A stretch of 64,000 bases of DNA, from positions 116,970,207-117,034,206 of the forward strand of contig NC_050098.1 of the NCBI RefSeq assembly GCF_902167145.1, given 5' to 3'. Below are positions 33,554-45,849 of this stretch, one piece after another; within the stretch, counting starts at the first letter, position 1; every line of letters begins with the position of its first letter. Below the pieces are notes generated by a model. It made no database searches and was not told the DNA's origin. It worked only from the letters and a program-made list of their open reading frames with translations. This stretch comes from Zea mays. Lineage: Eukaryota > Streptophyta > Magnoliopsida > Poales > Poaceae. The translations under genes were made by a program, and so were the position numbers.

Positions 33554-36463
33554 GTGGTAGGTTCCTCGGAACCCGACCACCTCGAACGTGAGGGTTTCCC
33601 TTCGGAAGTTGAAGGGAGTCCCGAAGTAGACGGGCAGATCGAGTTGTCCGAGGGGCTGGACGCGTTTCCCGGGGATGATCCAGTGAAAAGGCGCCGCGCC
33701 TGCCCGGACCGAGGACAGATTGATCTGCAGGAGCCTGAGGCTCTCGGCGTAGATGATGTTGAGGCTGCTGCCCCCGTCCATGAGGACCTTGGTGAGCCTG
33801 ACGTTGCCGATGACGGGGTCGACAACGAGCGGATACTTCCCCGGGCTCGGCACGCGGTCGGGGTGGTCGCCTTGGTCGAAGGTGATGGGCTTGTCGGACC
33901 AGTCTAGGTAGACTGGCGCCGCCACCTTTACCGAGCAAACCTCGCGACGCTCTTGTTTGCGGTGTCGAGCCGAGGCGTTCGCCACTAGCCCGCCGTAGAT
34001 CATGAAGCAGTCGTGGACCTCGGGGAACTCCTCTGCCTTGTGATCCTCCTTGTCGTTGTTGTGGGCCCTGCCACCTTCCGCAGGTGGCCCGGCCTTGTGA
34101 AAGTGGCGCCAAAGCATGATGCACTCCTCAAGGGTGTGCTTGACGGGCCCCTGATGATAGGGGCATGGCTCCTTGAGCATCTTGTCGAAGAGATTGGCAC
34201 CTCCGGGAGGCTTCCGAGGGTTCTTGTACTCAGCGACGGCGACAAGGTCCGCGTCGGCGGCGTCGCGTTTCGCTTGCGACTTCTTCTTGCCTTTCTTCTT
34301 GGTGCCGCACTGAGTGGACACCTCGGGGACATCCTCCGGCTGGCGGCCCTGGGGCTGCTTGTCCTTCCGGAAGATGGCCTCAACCGCCTCCTGGCCAGAG
34401 GCGAACTTGGTGGCGATGTCCATCAGCTCGCTCGCCCTGGTGGGGGTCTTGCGACCCATCTTGCTCACCAGGTCGCGACAGGTGGTGCCGGTGAGGAACG
34501 CGCCGATGACATCCGAGTCGGTGACGTTGGGCAGCTCGGTGTGCTGCTTCGAGAATCACCGGATGTAGTCCCAGAGAGACTCTCCCGGCTGCTGGCGGCA
34601 GCTTCGGAGATCCCAGGAATTCCCAGGGCGCACGTACGTGCCCTGGAAGTTGCCGGCGAAGGCTTGGACCAGGTCGTCCCAGTTGGAGATCTGCCCCGGA
34701 GGCAGATGTTCCAGCCAGGCTCGAGCGGTGTCGGAGAGGAACAGGGGGAGGTTGCGGATGATGAGGTTGTCATCGTCCGTTCCACCCAGTTGGCAGGCCA
34801 GTCGGTAGTCCGCGAGCCACATTTCCGGCCTCGTCTCCCCCGAGTACTTTGTGATAGTAGTCGGGGTTCGGAACCGGGTCGGGAACGGCGCCCGTCGTAT
34901 GGCCCGGCTGAAAGCCTGCGGACCGGGTGGTTTGGGCGAGGGACTCCGATCCTCCCCACTGTCGTAGCATCCCCCACGCCTGGGGTGGTAGCCTCGGCAC
35001 TCCCTCCCGTCGAGGTGGGCTCGACGGTCGCGGTGGTGGTGCTCGTTGCCGAGGCGACCCGGGGCCGCAGGCGCTGTGTTGCGCGTGCGCCCGGTGTGGA
35101 CCGAGGCTTCCCACATAAATCGGGAAGTCGTGGCGCGATGCTCCGAGGGGTACCCTTGCCTTCGGGAGGCAGAGCTTTCGGCCCGTCGGACCGTGGCATC
35201 CTCCAGGAGATTCTTGAGCTCTCCCTGGATACGCCGCCCTTCGGTGGTCGATGGTTCCGGCATCGTGCGGAGTAGTATTGCTGCCGCAGCCAGGTTCTGG
35301 CCATCCCCACTGGAAACCGGTGGCGGCCTTGCCCTGATGTCGTTGGCAATGCGGAGCTGGATGCCCTAGGGCAGATGACGCGCTTCTCCGGCCGGAGCTC
35401 GGTCTGCCCATTCCTGCCTGATGTTCCGCCGGAACTGCTCAAGTGTTCCTGCTCCCTCGTCGAGCCTGGCCTGCACCTCGCGGATTTGCTCGAGCTGTGC
35501 GTCCTGACCCCCCGCAGGGACTGGGACCACAGCTAGCTCCCGAAGGATGTCAACGCGAGGCACAGGCCTAGGGGGGTCACCGTTTTCCGGTATACCAAGA
35601 TGGTTGCCTTCGCCAAGACCCCCTAGATCGACGTGGAAACATTCACGACTGGGGCCGCAGTCCTCGTCGCCGAAGCTGCGGCTACCATCGGAACAATCGG
35701 AGAGGTAGTAGTCGCATGCGGTCATGAAGTCCCGCATGGCACTGGGGTTACCGAGTCCGGAGAAATCCCAACAAAAGTCGGGCTCGTCATCTTCCTCGAA
35801 ACCCGAGGGTTCGTAGGTCGAGACGGCCATCAGCCGGTCCCAGGGTGACCGCATATGATACCCCGGAGGGTTTGAACATGCCTTTATAAAAGCGTCCACC
35901 AAAGCGAGGTCGCTCGGTGGGTCGCAGCTGGATCTAAAAGGCACGAGATGGGAATCGGTTGGTACCTCCTGGTCGACGGGCGGTGACGAAGTCGTGTCAG
36001 GGGCGGACAGCACCGTCGTCTCAGGTACGAGGGTGACCCCCAGCAAGTCCCTCGCGAGCATGCTGGCGTCGTCCGTCCGCTTGGAGTTGGCGTGTTGCGG
36101 GGAAACGACGCTCGTCTTCATCTCAGATGCGAGGTCGATGCCCGACGTGTCCCCCGTTGGGGCGCCGGCGCCGTCGACTCGCTCGACAGCCGACGAGGTG
36201 CCGCCTCCTGCTTGGCCTTGGTTGCCCCGCCTCCTCCTCCGTCGGCGGGGGAGGTGACGGGACAAACCCAAATGTTGTTCTTCCGCCACGTGGGGAAGAC
36301 GTCGTTGATTCCGCCGCCGGCGGGCGGGCTGTCGGCCGCCATTGTCGCTGTCGCGCGGCGGAGGAAGGAGTATCATGTCGTAGCCGCCATCGAGGGACAT
36401 GAACTCAAGACTCCCGAAACGGAGAATCATCCCGGGTTGGAAAGGTTGCTGGAGACTACCCAT
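33554..36463 (-). pseudogene. gag: Huck gag-protease, broken
   Basis: The minus-strand ATG is at 36463, about 60 nt inside the LTR edge. Residues 60-95 are Arg-rich, followed by a variable acidic region. The core gag domain lies at about 34560-34860 (EMWLADYRLACQLGG, RAWLEHLPPG). A protease-like region follows with LMDGGSSLNIIYAE near 33760; it reads DGG where most gypsy elements have DSG or DTG, a variant I associate with the Tat lineage. One frame throughout, with TAG at 35366 and TGA at 34556. The frame is cut at 33554 by T1 and resumes at 20914 with pol. The first five bases (33554-33558) are T1's right GTGGT duplication. Confidence 0.85.
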
Positions 36464-36503
36464 CTGGAGCTTGACGGGAAGCTATTCGTCAACACGCAGC
36501 AGG

Positions 36504-36522
36504 CCCCTACCTGGCACGCCAA
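36504..36522 (-). other. Huck primer-binding site
   Basis: On the minus strand, TTGGCGTGCCAGGTAGGGG lies one base inside the 5' LTR. H has the same motif with one change at 38282-38298. It is typical of Tat elements of grasses; I do not assign the tRNA. Confidence 0.75.
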
Positions 36523-36523
36523 C

Positions 36524-38124
36524 TGTCGGCGTTTTGACCCCGGGGGGTCCCTGGACCGACGAGTAAATTGTCGCCGTGTGTCCCAGCCCAGATGGGTCGG
36601 CGCGAGACGGAGCACGAAGGGGGAAAAAGGAGACAGGCAAAAAGGGGAAACCCGCGGCCTTCGTGTTGTCCTGCGCCCAGGTCGGGTGCGCTTGCAGTAG
36701 GGGGTTACAAGCGTCCGCGTGGGAGAGAGAGAGAGCGAGAGGCTTGTACGCGCCGGCCCGTTCTCCCGCGCGACCAACCTTCTCGTACAAGAGCCCTGGA
36801 CCTTCCTTTTATAAGCGTAAGGAGAGGGCCCAGGTGTACAATGGGAGATGTAGCAGTGTGCTAACGTGTCTAGCAGAGAGGAGCTAGAGCCCTAAGTACA
36901 TGCCGTCGTGGCAGCCGGAGAGGTTTTTGGCACCCTGTTCATGTGATGTCGTGGCCGTCAGAGGAGCGCTGGAGCCTTGCGGAAGGACAGCTGTCAGGGC
37001 TGTCGAGTCCTTGCTGACGTCTCCCTGCTTCCGTAAGGGGCTGAGAGCCGCCGTCGTCATGGAGCACGCGGGGCGCCATCATTATTTGTTTACCGGGGCG
37101 AGCCAGATGGGACGCCGGTCTTATCCCCCGTAGCCTGAGCGAGCTAAGGGTAGGGTAATGATGGCCCCTCCTATGACGTGGTCGGTCCGAGCCCTGGGTC
37201 GGGCAAGGCAGAGGCTCCTCCGAGGTCGAGGTCGAGTCTGTCTTCTAAGGTCGAGGTCGAGTCCGAGCCCCGGGTCGGGCGAGGCGGAGACCGTCGTCCG
37301 AGGCCAAGGCTGAGTCCGAGCCCTGGGCTCGGGCGAGGTGGAGTTCGTCGTCTTCCAGAGCCGAGGCTGAGTCCGAGCCCTGGGGTCGGGCGAGGCGGAG
37401 TTCGTCGTCTTCCGAGGCCGAGGCTGAGTCCGAGCCCTGGGGTCGGGCGAGGCGGAGTTCGTCGTCTTTCGGGGCTGAGGCTGAGTCCGAGCCCTGGGGT
37501 TGGGCGAGGCAGAGTTCGTCGTCTTCCGGGGTCGAGACTGAGTCCGAGCCCTGGTGTCGGGCGAGGTGGAGTCCATCGTCCGAGGCCGAGACGGGGGTCG
37601 AGCCCTGGGGTCGGGCGAGGCGGAGCTTCTTATGGCGCCCGAGGCCGGACTTGGCTGCTGTCAGCCTCACTCTGTCGAGTGGCACAACAGTCGGAGCGAC
37701 GCAGGCGGCGCTGTCTTCTTGTCAGGTCGGTTAGTGGAGCGGCGAAGTGACTGCGGTCACTTCGGCTCTGTCAACTGAAGAGCGCTCGTTAGGATAAGGT
37801 GTCAGGCGATCCTTGCATTAAATGCTCCTGCGATATGGTCGGTCGGCGGGGCAATCTAGCCAAGGTTGCTTCTCGGCGAAGACTGGGCCTCGGGCGAGCC
37901 GAAGGTGTGTCCGTTGCTTGAGGGGGCCCTCGGGCGAGGCGTGAATCCTCCGGGGTCGGCTGCCCTTGCCTGAGGCTGGGCTCGGGCGAGGCGAGATCGT
38001 GTCCCTTGAGTGGACTGAGCCTTGACCTTAATCGCACCCATCAGACCTTTGCAGCTTTGTGCTGATGGGGGTTTCCAACTGAGATTAAGAGTCTTGGGGG
38101 TACCCCTAATTATGGTCCCCGACA
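36524..38124 (-). repeat. Huck 5' LTR (1,601 bp)
   Basis: It pairs with 10486-12083. On the minus strand a TATAAAA box at about 36808-36815 should drive the element. The 57-bp repeats are at 37189-37629. Confidence 0.95.
37189..37629. repeat. 57-bp tandem repeat inside Huck 5' LTR
   Basis: The same 57-bp units as at 11148-11588, in the same number, so the array was already present when the element inserted. Confidence 0.88.
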
Positions 38125-38280
38125 GTATTACGCTCCAGCGGCCTGAACCACTATAATACCTTGTGTCCTCTTGTGTTCATCCACCTTCCAACAGACAGGC
38201 AAACCGCTTAGGTCCCTACTCATCTTAGGATTTGGGCGGGTGCATTCCGCCACCGGGCCGGTGGATTTCTCCCACCGACA
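38125..38280 (+). repeat. H 5' LTR, second part
   Basis: The first five bases (GTATT) are the right Huck duplication. The LTR then resumes at 38130 and ends CCACCGACA directly before the primer site. Rejoined length would be about 1,112 bp. Confidence 0.85.
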
Positions 38281-38298
38281 TTTGGCGCGCCAGGTAGG
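38281..38298 (+). other. H primer-binding site
   Basis: TTTGGCGCGCCAGGTAGG directly follows the LTR end, as in other grass Tat elements. Pol-like coding sequence starts at the very next bases. Confidence 0.8.
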
Positions 38299-40377
38299 GT
38301 CGTGGTGGTGACCTCCTTCCCGTTAAGGGCCATCCTCCACAACTCTAACGCCACAGGCAACATCGCCAAGTGGGCAGCGAAACTTGCTGAATTCTAGCTA
38401 GACTTCCAGCCTCGCCACGCTGTCAAGAGCCAAGTCCTAGCTGACTTCATCGTGGAGTGGACCCCTCCCCTGAGTACTTCTGGGGGTCCGGATCCCGATT
38501 TGGACCCCATACCTGCGAAGCCCAGGGTCCCAGTCTCCACCGAGCCCCACTGGACGCTCTTCTTCGACGGATCCGCCCGCCAGCAAGGCGGCGGTGCTAG
38601 AGTGGTCCTCATTGACCCAAGCGGAGATCAAGTGAGGTACATGGTGCACCTTGTGTTCAAGGCCACCAACAACATGGCGGAGTACAAGGCGCTGATCTTC
38701 GGCTTGTCTACGACCCTATCCCTAGGGATCTGATAGCTCCTCGTGAAGGGGGACTCCTAGCTGATTATCAAACAAGTCCGCGGGGAATGTAGCTGCAACG
38801 AGCCTAGGCTCGCAGCTTACCTCCTCCACGTAAGGAAGCTGGAAAAGGACTTCACGGCCCTGGAACTGCAACATGTTCCTTGGGATAACAACTCAGCAGC
38901 AGATGAACTCTCCACGAGGGCATCAACTTGGGCACCCGTGCCCGAAGGCGTCTTCGAAAGACGGCTGCTGAGACCTACCGCCCAGCCTGCCGAACCGGGC
39001 GAAGGGGATGAGACTAGCACCTCGAGGCTAGCGGTCCCGGTGGCGTACCATCTACAGAACCCACCAAAAATTGTGTGCGCTACACATGGTCCTGCCAACC
39101 TCTTAGCGCCACAGCCAGTATCTCAGAGTGGTCCCAATGCATGGATCTCCGAAATCTGGGACTACCTGAAGGAAAATATCCTTCCTGAAGATCATGTGTT
39201 CGCAGAGCGCATAGTGCGGTTGGCTAAACGATACGCGGTGGTAGAAGGGGATCTCTATCGTCGTGGTGCCAACGGCATTCTCATGCAGTGCATCACCCAG
39301 GAGGAGGGCCGTGAGTTGCTCATGGAGATCCATGGAGGTGAGTGCGGAAGTCATTCGTCATCCCGCACACTGGTCGGTAAGGCCTTCCGGCACGGCTTCT
39401 ACTAGCCAACCGCTCTCCAGGATGCAGCTGGGATGGTAAAGTCCTGCAAGGCGTGTCAGTTCCATGCAAAGCAGATACACACACCAGCTCAAGCTCTGCA
39501 GATGATTCCACCCTCCTGGCCATTCGCCATATGGGGGGTGGATATCCTGGGACCATTCCCCAGGGCCGTCGGTGGGTACCGTTTCCTCTTCGTCGCCATC
39601 GACAAGTTCACAAAGTGGCCAGAGGCCACCCCTGTGGTCAATATCACCCAGGGTGCTGCTGTTGCTTTCCTCAGGTCGATTGTTTGTAGATTTGGGGTCC
39701 CAAGCCGTATCATTACGGACAACGAGACCCAGTTTACAAGTCAGCTCTTCCAAGAGTATTGCGAGGGCATCGACACCCAACTCTGCTTTGCGTCTGTGGC
39801 TCATCCCAGGAGCAACGGCCAAGCTGAGAGAGCGAACACAGAAATCCTCAGGGGGCTCAAGACACGCACCTATGACTGCTTGAAAAAGCATGGTGCAAAT
39901 TGGGTCAACGAACTTCCGTCCGTACTATGGGGGAACCGGACCACACCCAGCCGAGCTACCGAGGAGATCCCGTTCTTCCTGGTCTACGGGGCCGAAGCCT
40001 ATCTTCCCTCGGAAATTATTATGGGCTCCCCACGGGTCCAATCTTTCGATAAGTCTATGCAGGAACAGCTACGACGTGAGGACGTGGACTTCATCGACGA
40101 ACGTAGATGGCAAGTGGCGACCCGAAATGCATGGTACAACCAAGCGCTTAGGCGCTACCACCAATGGTTCGTGCATAGTAGGGAGCTCAGGGTCGGGGAC
40201 CTAGTCCTAAGGCGAGTACTGAACCGAGAAGGGCTCCACAAACTCTCCCCCAGTTGGGAAAGACCCTTCAAGGTGACGGAAATATGCCGACCCGGGTGTG
40301 TCCACCTTGCCACAACTGAAGGAGTGCCTCTTCCCAATCCCTGGAACATAGAGCATCTCCGTAAGTTCTACCCATAG
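38299..40377 (+). pseudogene. pol: H pol remnant (RNase H-integrase), nonsense codons only
   Basis: One frame runs throughout. It starts in the connection after RT (SFPLRAILHN, compare SFPLGEIIQC in Huck). It continues through a plant-type RNase H (LFFDGSARQQGGGA, NNMAEYKAL) and an integrase with CKACQFHA, WGVDILGPFP, ITDNETQFTS and NGQAERANT, ending EHLRKFYP. Gag, protease and RT are absent. Stops at 38395 (TAG), 38731 (TGA), 38734 (TAG), 38758 (TAG) and 39403 (TAG, where Huck has Trp) break it, but there is no frameshift. This pattern fits decay by cytosine deamination. Confidence 0.88.
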
Positions 40378-41256
40378 AAGCAAAAATGGGGGATTGAGTT
40401 TTTCTTCCTTTGTAACTGGGTTGCGCATATATGTACGTCAATCTGGTGAGGTCCGCCCTCGTAAACCCGACCTGTTGGTCTACACCCATGTATATCAAGT
40501 TATAAGGAAGAGATTTACCCCCCAGATGTGCTTTTGTGATGGTTTTATTCTGCTACAGTTTTCAGACATTATTTTTAATCTAACCCACCCATACAGTTCC
40601 CACCCTTGCTGGTATGATGACATCCGAATTGAGTAAGCCAGGCTTGTAGTTCAGGACCCCTCTACTGCTACAGGGGGTCCGGCAACCTGCGAGTCCGGTT
40701 CTAGAGAATGGGCGCTCGTTTCCTGGAGTGGTCCGGAGCTGTGTAGCCGCTTAGCCTAGTTCCGTACCCTAAGCCTGCGCCTCCACCACTCTGCAACGGG
40801 TACCCTAGTATTTGGGGCTGTGATCCTGTAGGTCCGGGCATAAGGCTTGGCTTCCCAGGCTAAATCCTGCAGGCCCTGTTGCATGAATCAAAGGATGGCA
40901 GATACCAGACGATGGGTTCTATGGGTGTGCTACTAACATTTCAAAGCCGAAGCTGTGTGCAGGTCCAGGTCCCCGTCCAGAGGTAGGTAGTCTCAAACTG
41001 TAGATACTACCCCCTAGGGGCCGGACCACCAACTTTTTCTTTGGTGTACTGGTATCCAGCCTCGACACGTCGAGCCTACATCCCAGGGGGGCAAGTACCA
41101 GGGAGAAGTTGGTAACGCTACACACAGCGAGGACAAATAACATACAAATAAGTACTAATATTGCTTGATTAATGGTTCTCAAAAGTATGTTACACTACCA
41201 AAAGTTATTACAAGTCGCTCCCCAGCGGGACCCTTGCCTTGTTTTTGCAGATTTGG
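40378..41256. other. H spacer after integrase
   Basis: No supported gene. It contains several GTCCGG and GGTCCGG motifs near 40670-40840 like those in H's LTR. It would hold the 3' end of the antisense transcript. Confidence 0.5.
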
Positions 41257-44153
41257 CTACTCGTCATCAGCAGGATCCCGCTGGAAGCGCTCGACCACCA
41301 GCTCCACGGCGTCTTGTACGCCCTCCCGGGCGGTGTCTTCAGTGGCGGCCACCGGACCAACGATCACGGGCACCAAGGATATGGCCGGGTCGTGACTCCG
41401 GAAGCACGTCAAGATATATTTGATCACCGCCCAGTAGAGTTTGCCGCCCTCTGCCTCCAGGCGGGCTCCAAGAATCTGGTCCAGGCGCCGGAGGCGATCG
41501 GCGGCGGAGTCCAGCACCGGGAGCGCGTCGGAGATCGACGCTGGCAGCTCCGACACTGGAATAGGGCTCATCCCTAGCGGCACCAACGTCGTGCTTGCCT
41601 CGCCGACCCATGCGGCAATACGCTGAACCCTAGCGCGGTGCTCCGCCTGGAGATCTTCAAGTGCTTTCCTGGTTGCCTCCATCGCCTGGGGACCCGGCGC
41701 CGCCTGCGCTGCCTGGAACTGCTGGATTCGCTCCTCCAGCTTCTTCTCTTTCTCCTCCGCCTCGAGCTCATGCTCAGCCAACATCTCGCCTCGCCGGGTG
41801 AGCATTTATTCCTGGAAGGTGAGATCCGTCTCCCGCATAGCGAGATCTATCTCCCGTCTGTCCAAGAACTGCTCCTTCGTTTTAAGTTTCTCCTCGGCGA
41901 GGGCGGCGTCGCTGGCCTTGCCCTTGAGCTCCTACTGCCACTTTTGCAGCCTCTCCACAGCCTTGGTCTGCTGGACCCATTGGGCTTCCAGGGTCTGGTC
42001 TAGGGCACTCAGCTTGTCCCGGAACTCTGTTGCGAGGGTCTCCCGCTGAGACACAGCCTCCTCCCTCCTGATCACCTTCTTCTCCCTCTGGGACGCCTCC
42101 AGCTCCCTGGCGCACACTTTCTGGAGGTCCCTCTTGTACTCCTTGCGGTCCCGCTCGAGTTGGGACCGCTTGGAGAGGAACTGTCGGGACGCCGACTTGG
42201 TGCGCTCCTCCAGTTGGGTGCGCTAGTCGCTGAGGCATTGGTGCTCTGCCTCTAGCACCTCCCACTACCGCAAGATTGCCGCCCCAGTGTCACTAAGGAC
42301 CTGGTGGGCACAGGACAACATGCGAGGGAGCGGGACTGGCGTCGCTTCTTGCTCGGCACCTGACCGGAGGCGTCACCTGAACACCATCTCCATCTCCTCT
42401 GGAGCAGGCGGAGGGTTGGAGCTGGACGCGCCTCCTGCATCACCCCCAGTGTCCGGAGGGGGTGCAGATCTCCCAGCTGAGACCTCCTCCGCCGCTGTAA
42501 CGCCACCTGGAGCTGGGGCATGGGAAGCTGCTGGCGTTGTCTCGGCAGCAGCCGGGGGTGGATCACCAGCACCACTCCTAGCAGATGCCTGCTGCTGAGA
42601 TCCAGACCCATCGGTGGGCCTGGAAATTGGCGGAGGAGGTGTGACCTTGGGAGCAGAGGGGGAAGAAGCCCTGAAAAACAGACGATGGGTTAAGGCTTGT
42701 CGGCATGACGATTAAGCTCAAAGAAAAAGGGGCTACACTTACTTGGAGCCCTGGACCTTCTAGTGACCCTAGAAGCGAGATCACCGCTCTTGCTGCTGCT
42801 GGTGGTGCCCTTGGGGAAGATCACCCCTAGATGGTGGTGGTGGCAGCGGGACCGATGGCGGTGGCGGCGGGCCCGATGGTGGTGGTGGCGGCGGGCCTAA
42901 TGGTGGTGGTGGCGGTGGGACCGGAGAGCTGACGTGCCTCTGCGCGCCGTGGGCCTGGGAGCTCGCCTCCTCGGTCCCGCCTGCGATCCTCTGGCGCTTC
43001 TGGGGAGGCTCCGAAATGAGCAACCCATCAGCGCGATGCAGCCGGTGTCGCCTCTCCTCCTCTGACCCACCGGTGCCACCTAGGGCGGAGGCGCTACTTG
43101 CAGCCCCTTTACCCTTGTCCAAGGGGCTGGGGGCCACGGCGGGGGTGCTGGGAGCCGCACCGGAGGGCTGGGGACCTCCAGCCGGTGCATTGGAGATCTG
43201 GATCCCGCGGTGGGGGTCCCGGCCTCTAGTCTGGCGGACCGCCACGCCGCTCTCGTCGAGTGTCGACAGCGTGGCCAAGATCGCCGTCCTCAGCCCTGGG
43301 TCGTCGCAGAGTGCAGGGATGTTCTGGGGGAGGATTAGGGATTCAGGGACGAAGGTTTCCCCGGTATCCCTCCCACCAGGACCGCCAACTCCTCCCAGGA
43401 CAGGTCGGTGCCTGGCCCGCACTGGATCCTACCGATGTCGTTCGCGCTGGTGAACCAGCAACACATGCGCGCCCTCCTCTGCAGCGACGCGATCCGGCGC
43501 TTCAGGAAGTCGCCGACCACGTGCATCGATGTTAGGCCGCCCGTAGCCAAGCCCTTCATCCTATCTAGTACGGGCAGAAACTCCGGCGCCAGGGACGGCT
43601 TGGTCCTCCACAGCTTGCGGTCGAGCGCCGGCCCATCGCTTGGCAGGAAGAGGCGGTCGTTGGCCTCGGCGCTAGCAATCACCCAGTCGCTGCGCCAGTT
43701 TTCCCATCTCGCACCGCCAAGGGTGGGGATGTAGACGATAGCTGGATCCGGCCTCGTCTGGAAGTAGTAGGCACCAATGTGGTCCCTAGTCTTCCCGGAC
43801 TTGACCAGCATGAAGAAGTGGCGACAGAGAGAAGTGCAGGGAGCTACACCTAAGAAAATCTCGCAGAGGTGGACGAAGATGGCTGCCTGGAGGATGGAGT
43901 GGGGCATGAGGTGCTGAAGCTAAAGCCCGAACTCCTCCAGCAACAGCAAGAAGAAGGGCGAGATCGGCAGTGCCAACCCGCAGGAGATGTAGGAGGTAAA
44001 TAGCACGAACTCCCTAGCGGTGAGATCGCCGAGGGGGATGGCGCCGACGCGGATTCTTCCGGTGAGCCTTGGCGCACTCCACCCAAGCAGGTCACGCACC
44101 AGATTGAGTGCCTCCTCAGACTGAAAGCGGTCGGGATGGCCGAGCGAAGTCAT
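41257..44153 (-). pseudogene. H antisense gene, homologue of the Huck antisense gene
   Basis: It reads opposite to H's pol, in the same relative place as Huck's antisense gene. The ATG is at 44153. The N-terminal domain (44153 to about 43370) has LQAAIFVHLCEIFLGV and LATGGLTSMHVVGDFLKRR. These match Huck's SQATIFAAVCEGYLGI and LREGGLTAAGVVAAIHRR in position and pattern. A Pro-rich tract (blocks of PPPPPP, about 42800-42920) follows. There is a predicted 72-bp intron at 42671-42742 (donor GTAAGT, acceptor TTTTTCAG). The end is a Glu/Gln/Arg-rich coiled coil. Lesions: TAG at 43920-43922, a frameshift near 43370, and several more in the coiled coil. T2 sits 222 bp upstream of the ATG. Unknown function. 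Confidence 0.72.
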
Positions 44154-44374
44154 GGTTTGTGTGGCGGCGCGGGTGTAGAGCAGAAGAGCACGAAGGCAAA
44201 GGGGCGCAGAGGAGCACGAAGGCAAAGATGCGCAATCGATTGGAAGAGAATGCGAAAGGGTAACTGCTGCACGCGGGGTGAATCCTTTTTCAAGGAAACC
44301 TGAGTCCTCGTTCAGGGAAACCCTTCCGCGCGCCCCTCAATCGCCGTAGGAGATCACGCGCGATGGACACCTAG
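44154..44374. other. H sequence upstream of antisense ATG, cut by T2
   Basis: About 220 bp; I see no TATA box in the antisense direction here. The last five bases (CCTAG, 44370-44374) are the left T2 duplication. Confidence 0.5.
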
Positions 44375-45223
44375 TGTAACACCCCAGGTGTTGCCATGGC
44401 TGGAACACACCTTGGTACTCAAGACTATGATCACATGTGGGAGAACTTAAGGAGCAAGAGTATAAGGGGCTTTGGAAACTAAGTTTTTACCAAGAGTTGG
44501 GAATGACCAAAGGCTTTACCCTAATTGTGTGCAACTATCACCTTGGGTGAGGGAGAAAGAACCCTAGGCCTCTCTTAAACCCTATCTCCCAAAACCATGG
44601 AAAAGAGGGGAAAGAGAGTGAGCAAAGGTGCAAAACATGGGTAATCTTTACCCAAACCCTAAGCAACATTGTAACCATCAATTAGGGAGGGGAATAATTG
44701 CAAAAAGGCCCCTAGGGAAACCCCATTTCAAATCTCCAAGTGGAGAGAGAGCTAGAGCTCTCTAATTCACTCTAAGTCCCTTTTTAACCCTAAATCAAAG
44801 ATCAGCCGTGTTCACTTCAAAAATGGCGCCAAAACCACTTGTGTTCTATACCAAAAATGTGCAAGACCACTTAGGGCACCCACTGGAAAAAGTCGAACTC
44901 GAGACGCGGACGTTTGACATGCCATGGCATGGCTTTTGTCGTGTTATGCCCAGTATGACACACCTGTTTTGGCACCCGAAGATCTTCCTCCCTAGGCCGT
45001 ATCTGCCCCGGCGTCTCACAGTCGAGTGACAGCCCTAGGTGCCAGGAAGAGGTCTGCGGTGGACTTTTGCAAAGATTCGCACGTATGCGACCTCTGGCGA
45101 CATTTGAACACTGGAAGAAACAAACCGCCACGTGTTCGACGCCGTCTGCCGCGCTAGAGCACGCCCGCGCGCGCGCCCGCGCCGCGCCCAAGCCGAGCCA
45201 GCGCCCTGGTCCGTGTCCGCGGC

Positions 45224-45230
45224 TATAAAA
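45224..45230 (+). promoter_or_regulatory. TATA box of T2 5' LTR
   Basis: GGCTATAAAACGCCC in GC-rich surroundings. A start near 45255 would give an ATG-free first exon to a donor-like CCGAG|GTACAC (45506) or CGCCG|GTAAGC (45754). Confidence 0.75.
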
Positions 45231-45849
45231 CGCCCAGGAGCCTTGGTCGTACCCCTCCGCACGCACTCAAGCCTCACCGGAGCTCAGTTCGCCGCCGGTT
45301 GCCCATACGCGACGCGCCCGCGGACACCCGAGCCCCCTGCCACCGTAGACCGGCCAGCCCAGCCCTTCCTAGCCCCGTCCAGCCCTCGGAGAAGATTGTG
45401 CGCGTCTCCGTGAAGCTTCCCAAGCGAGGAATCGGGCTCTGCTTCACCGGAGAGGCCGGCCCAAGGTCGCCGGACTTCAACCGACCGCCGGCAACCGTGG
45501 ACCGAGGTACACCGTGCACCTCTCTTCGATTCCTTGCACGGTTAGACTCATTAGACCTCCACTAAGCTCCCTATGCCCTTGGATTGAACTGTGCCGCCGT
45601 GGATAGGCCGGAACACACGCCGCCGACGAGCTCGCCCGCCTGCTCGCGTGGACCGGGCGATTCCGGCCATCTCCGACGACGAGCCGTACCTCGACGTGAT
45701 CGCCAGACCCTCCCCGAGCCAACCCTACACTTCGCCGGAACTCCCTCGCCGCCGGTAAGCCGCGCCGCCCTTTCTTTTTCCGCGGCTACTGTTTCCGTTG
45801 AGGGAGGGACTGCGGGTGAGAGGGAGAGAAACCCAGGGGGTTAAGTGAA

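Larger units (their letters stand above)
10486..38124 (-). mobile_element. Huck-like Tat-lineage Ty3/gypsy retrotransposon
   Basis: It reads on the minus strand: 5' LTR 36524-38124, primer site, gag, protease, RT, RNase H, integrase, an antisense gene on the plus strand, polypurine tract, 3' LTR 10486-12083. Perfect GTATT duplications flank it. It is interrupted by T1 (20915-33553), leaving about 15 kb of its own. The LTR start TGTCGGGGACCATAATTAGG is what I recall for maize Huck. LTRs differ by a few percent plus small indels. Gag and pol have several stop codons. Confidence 0.88.
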
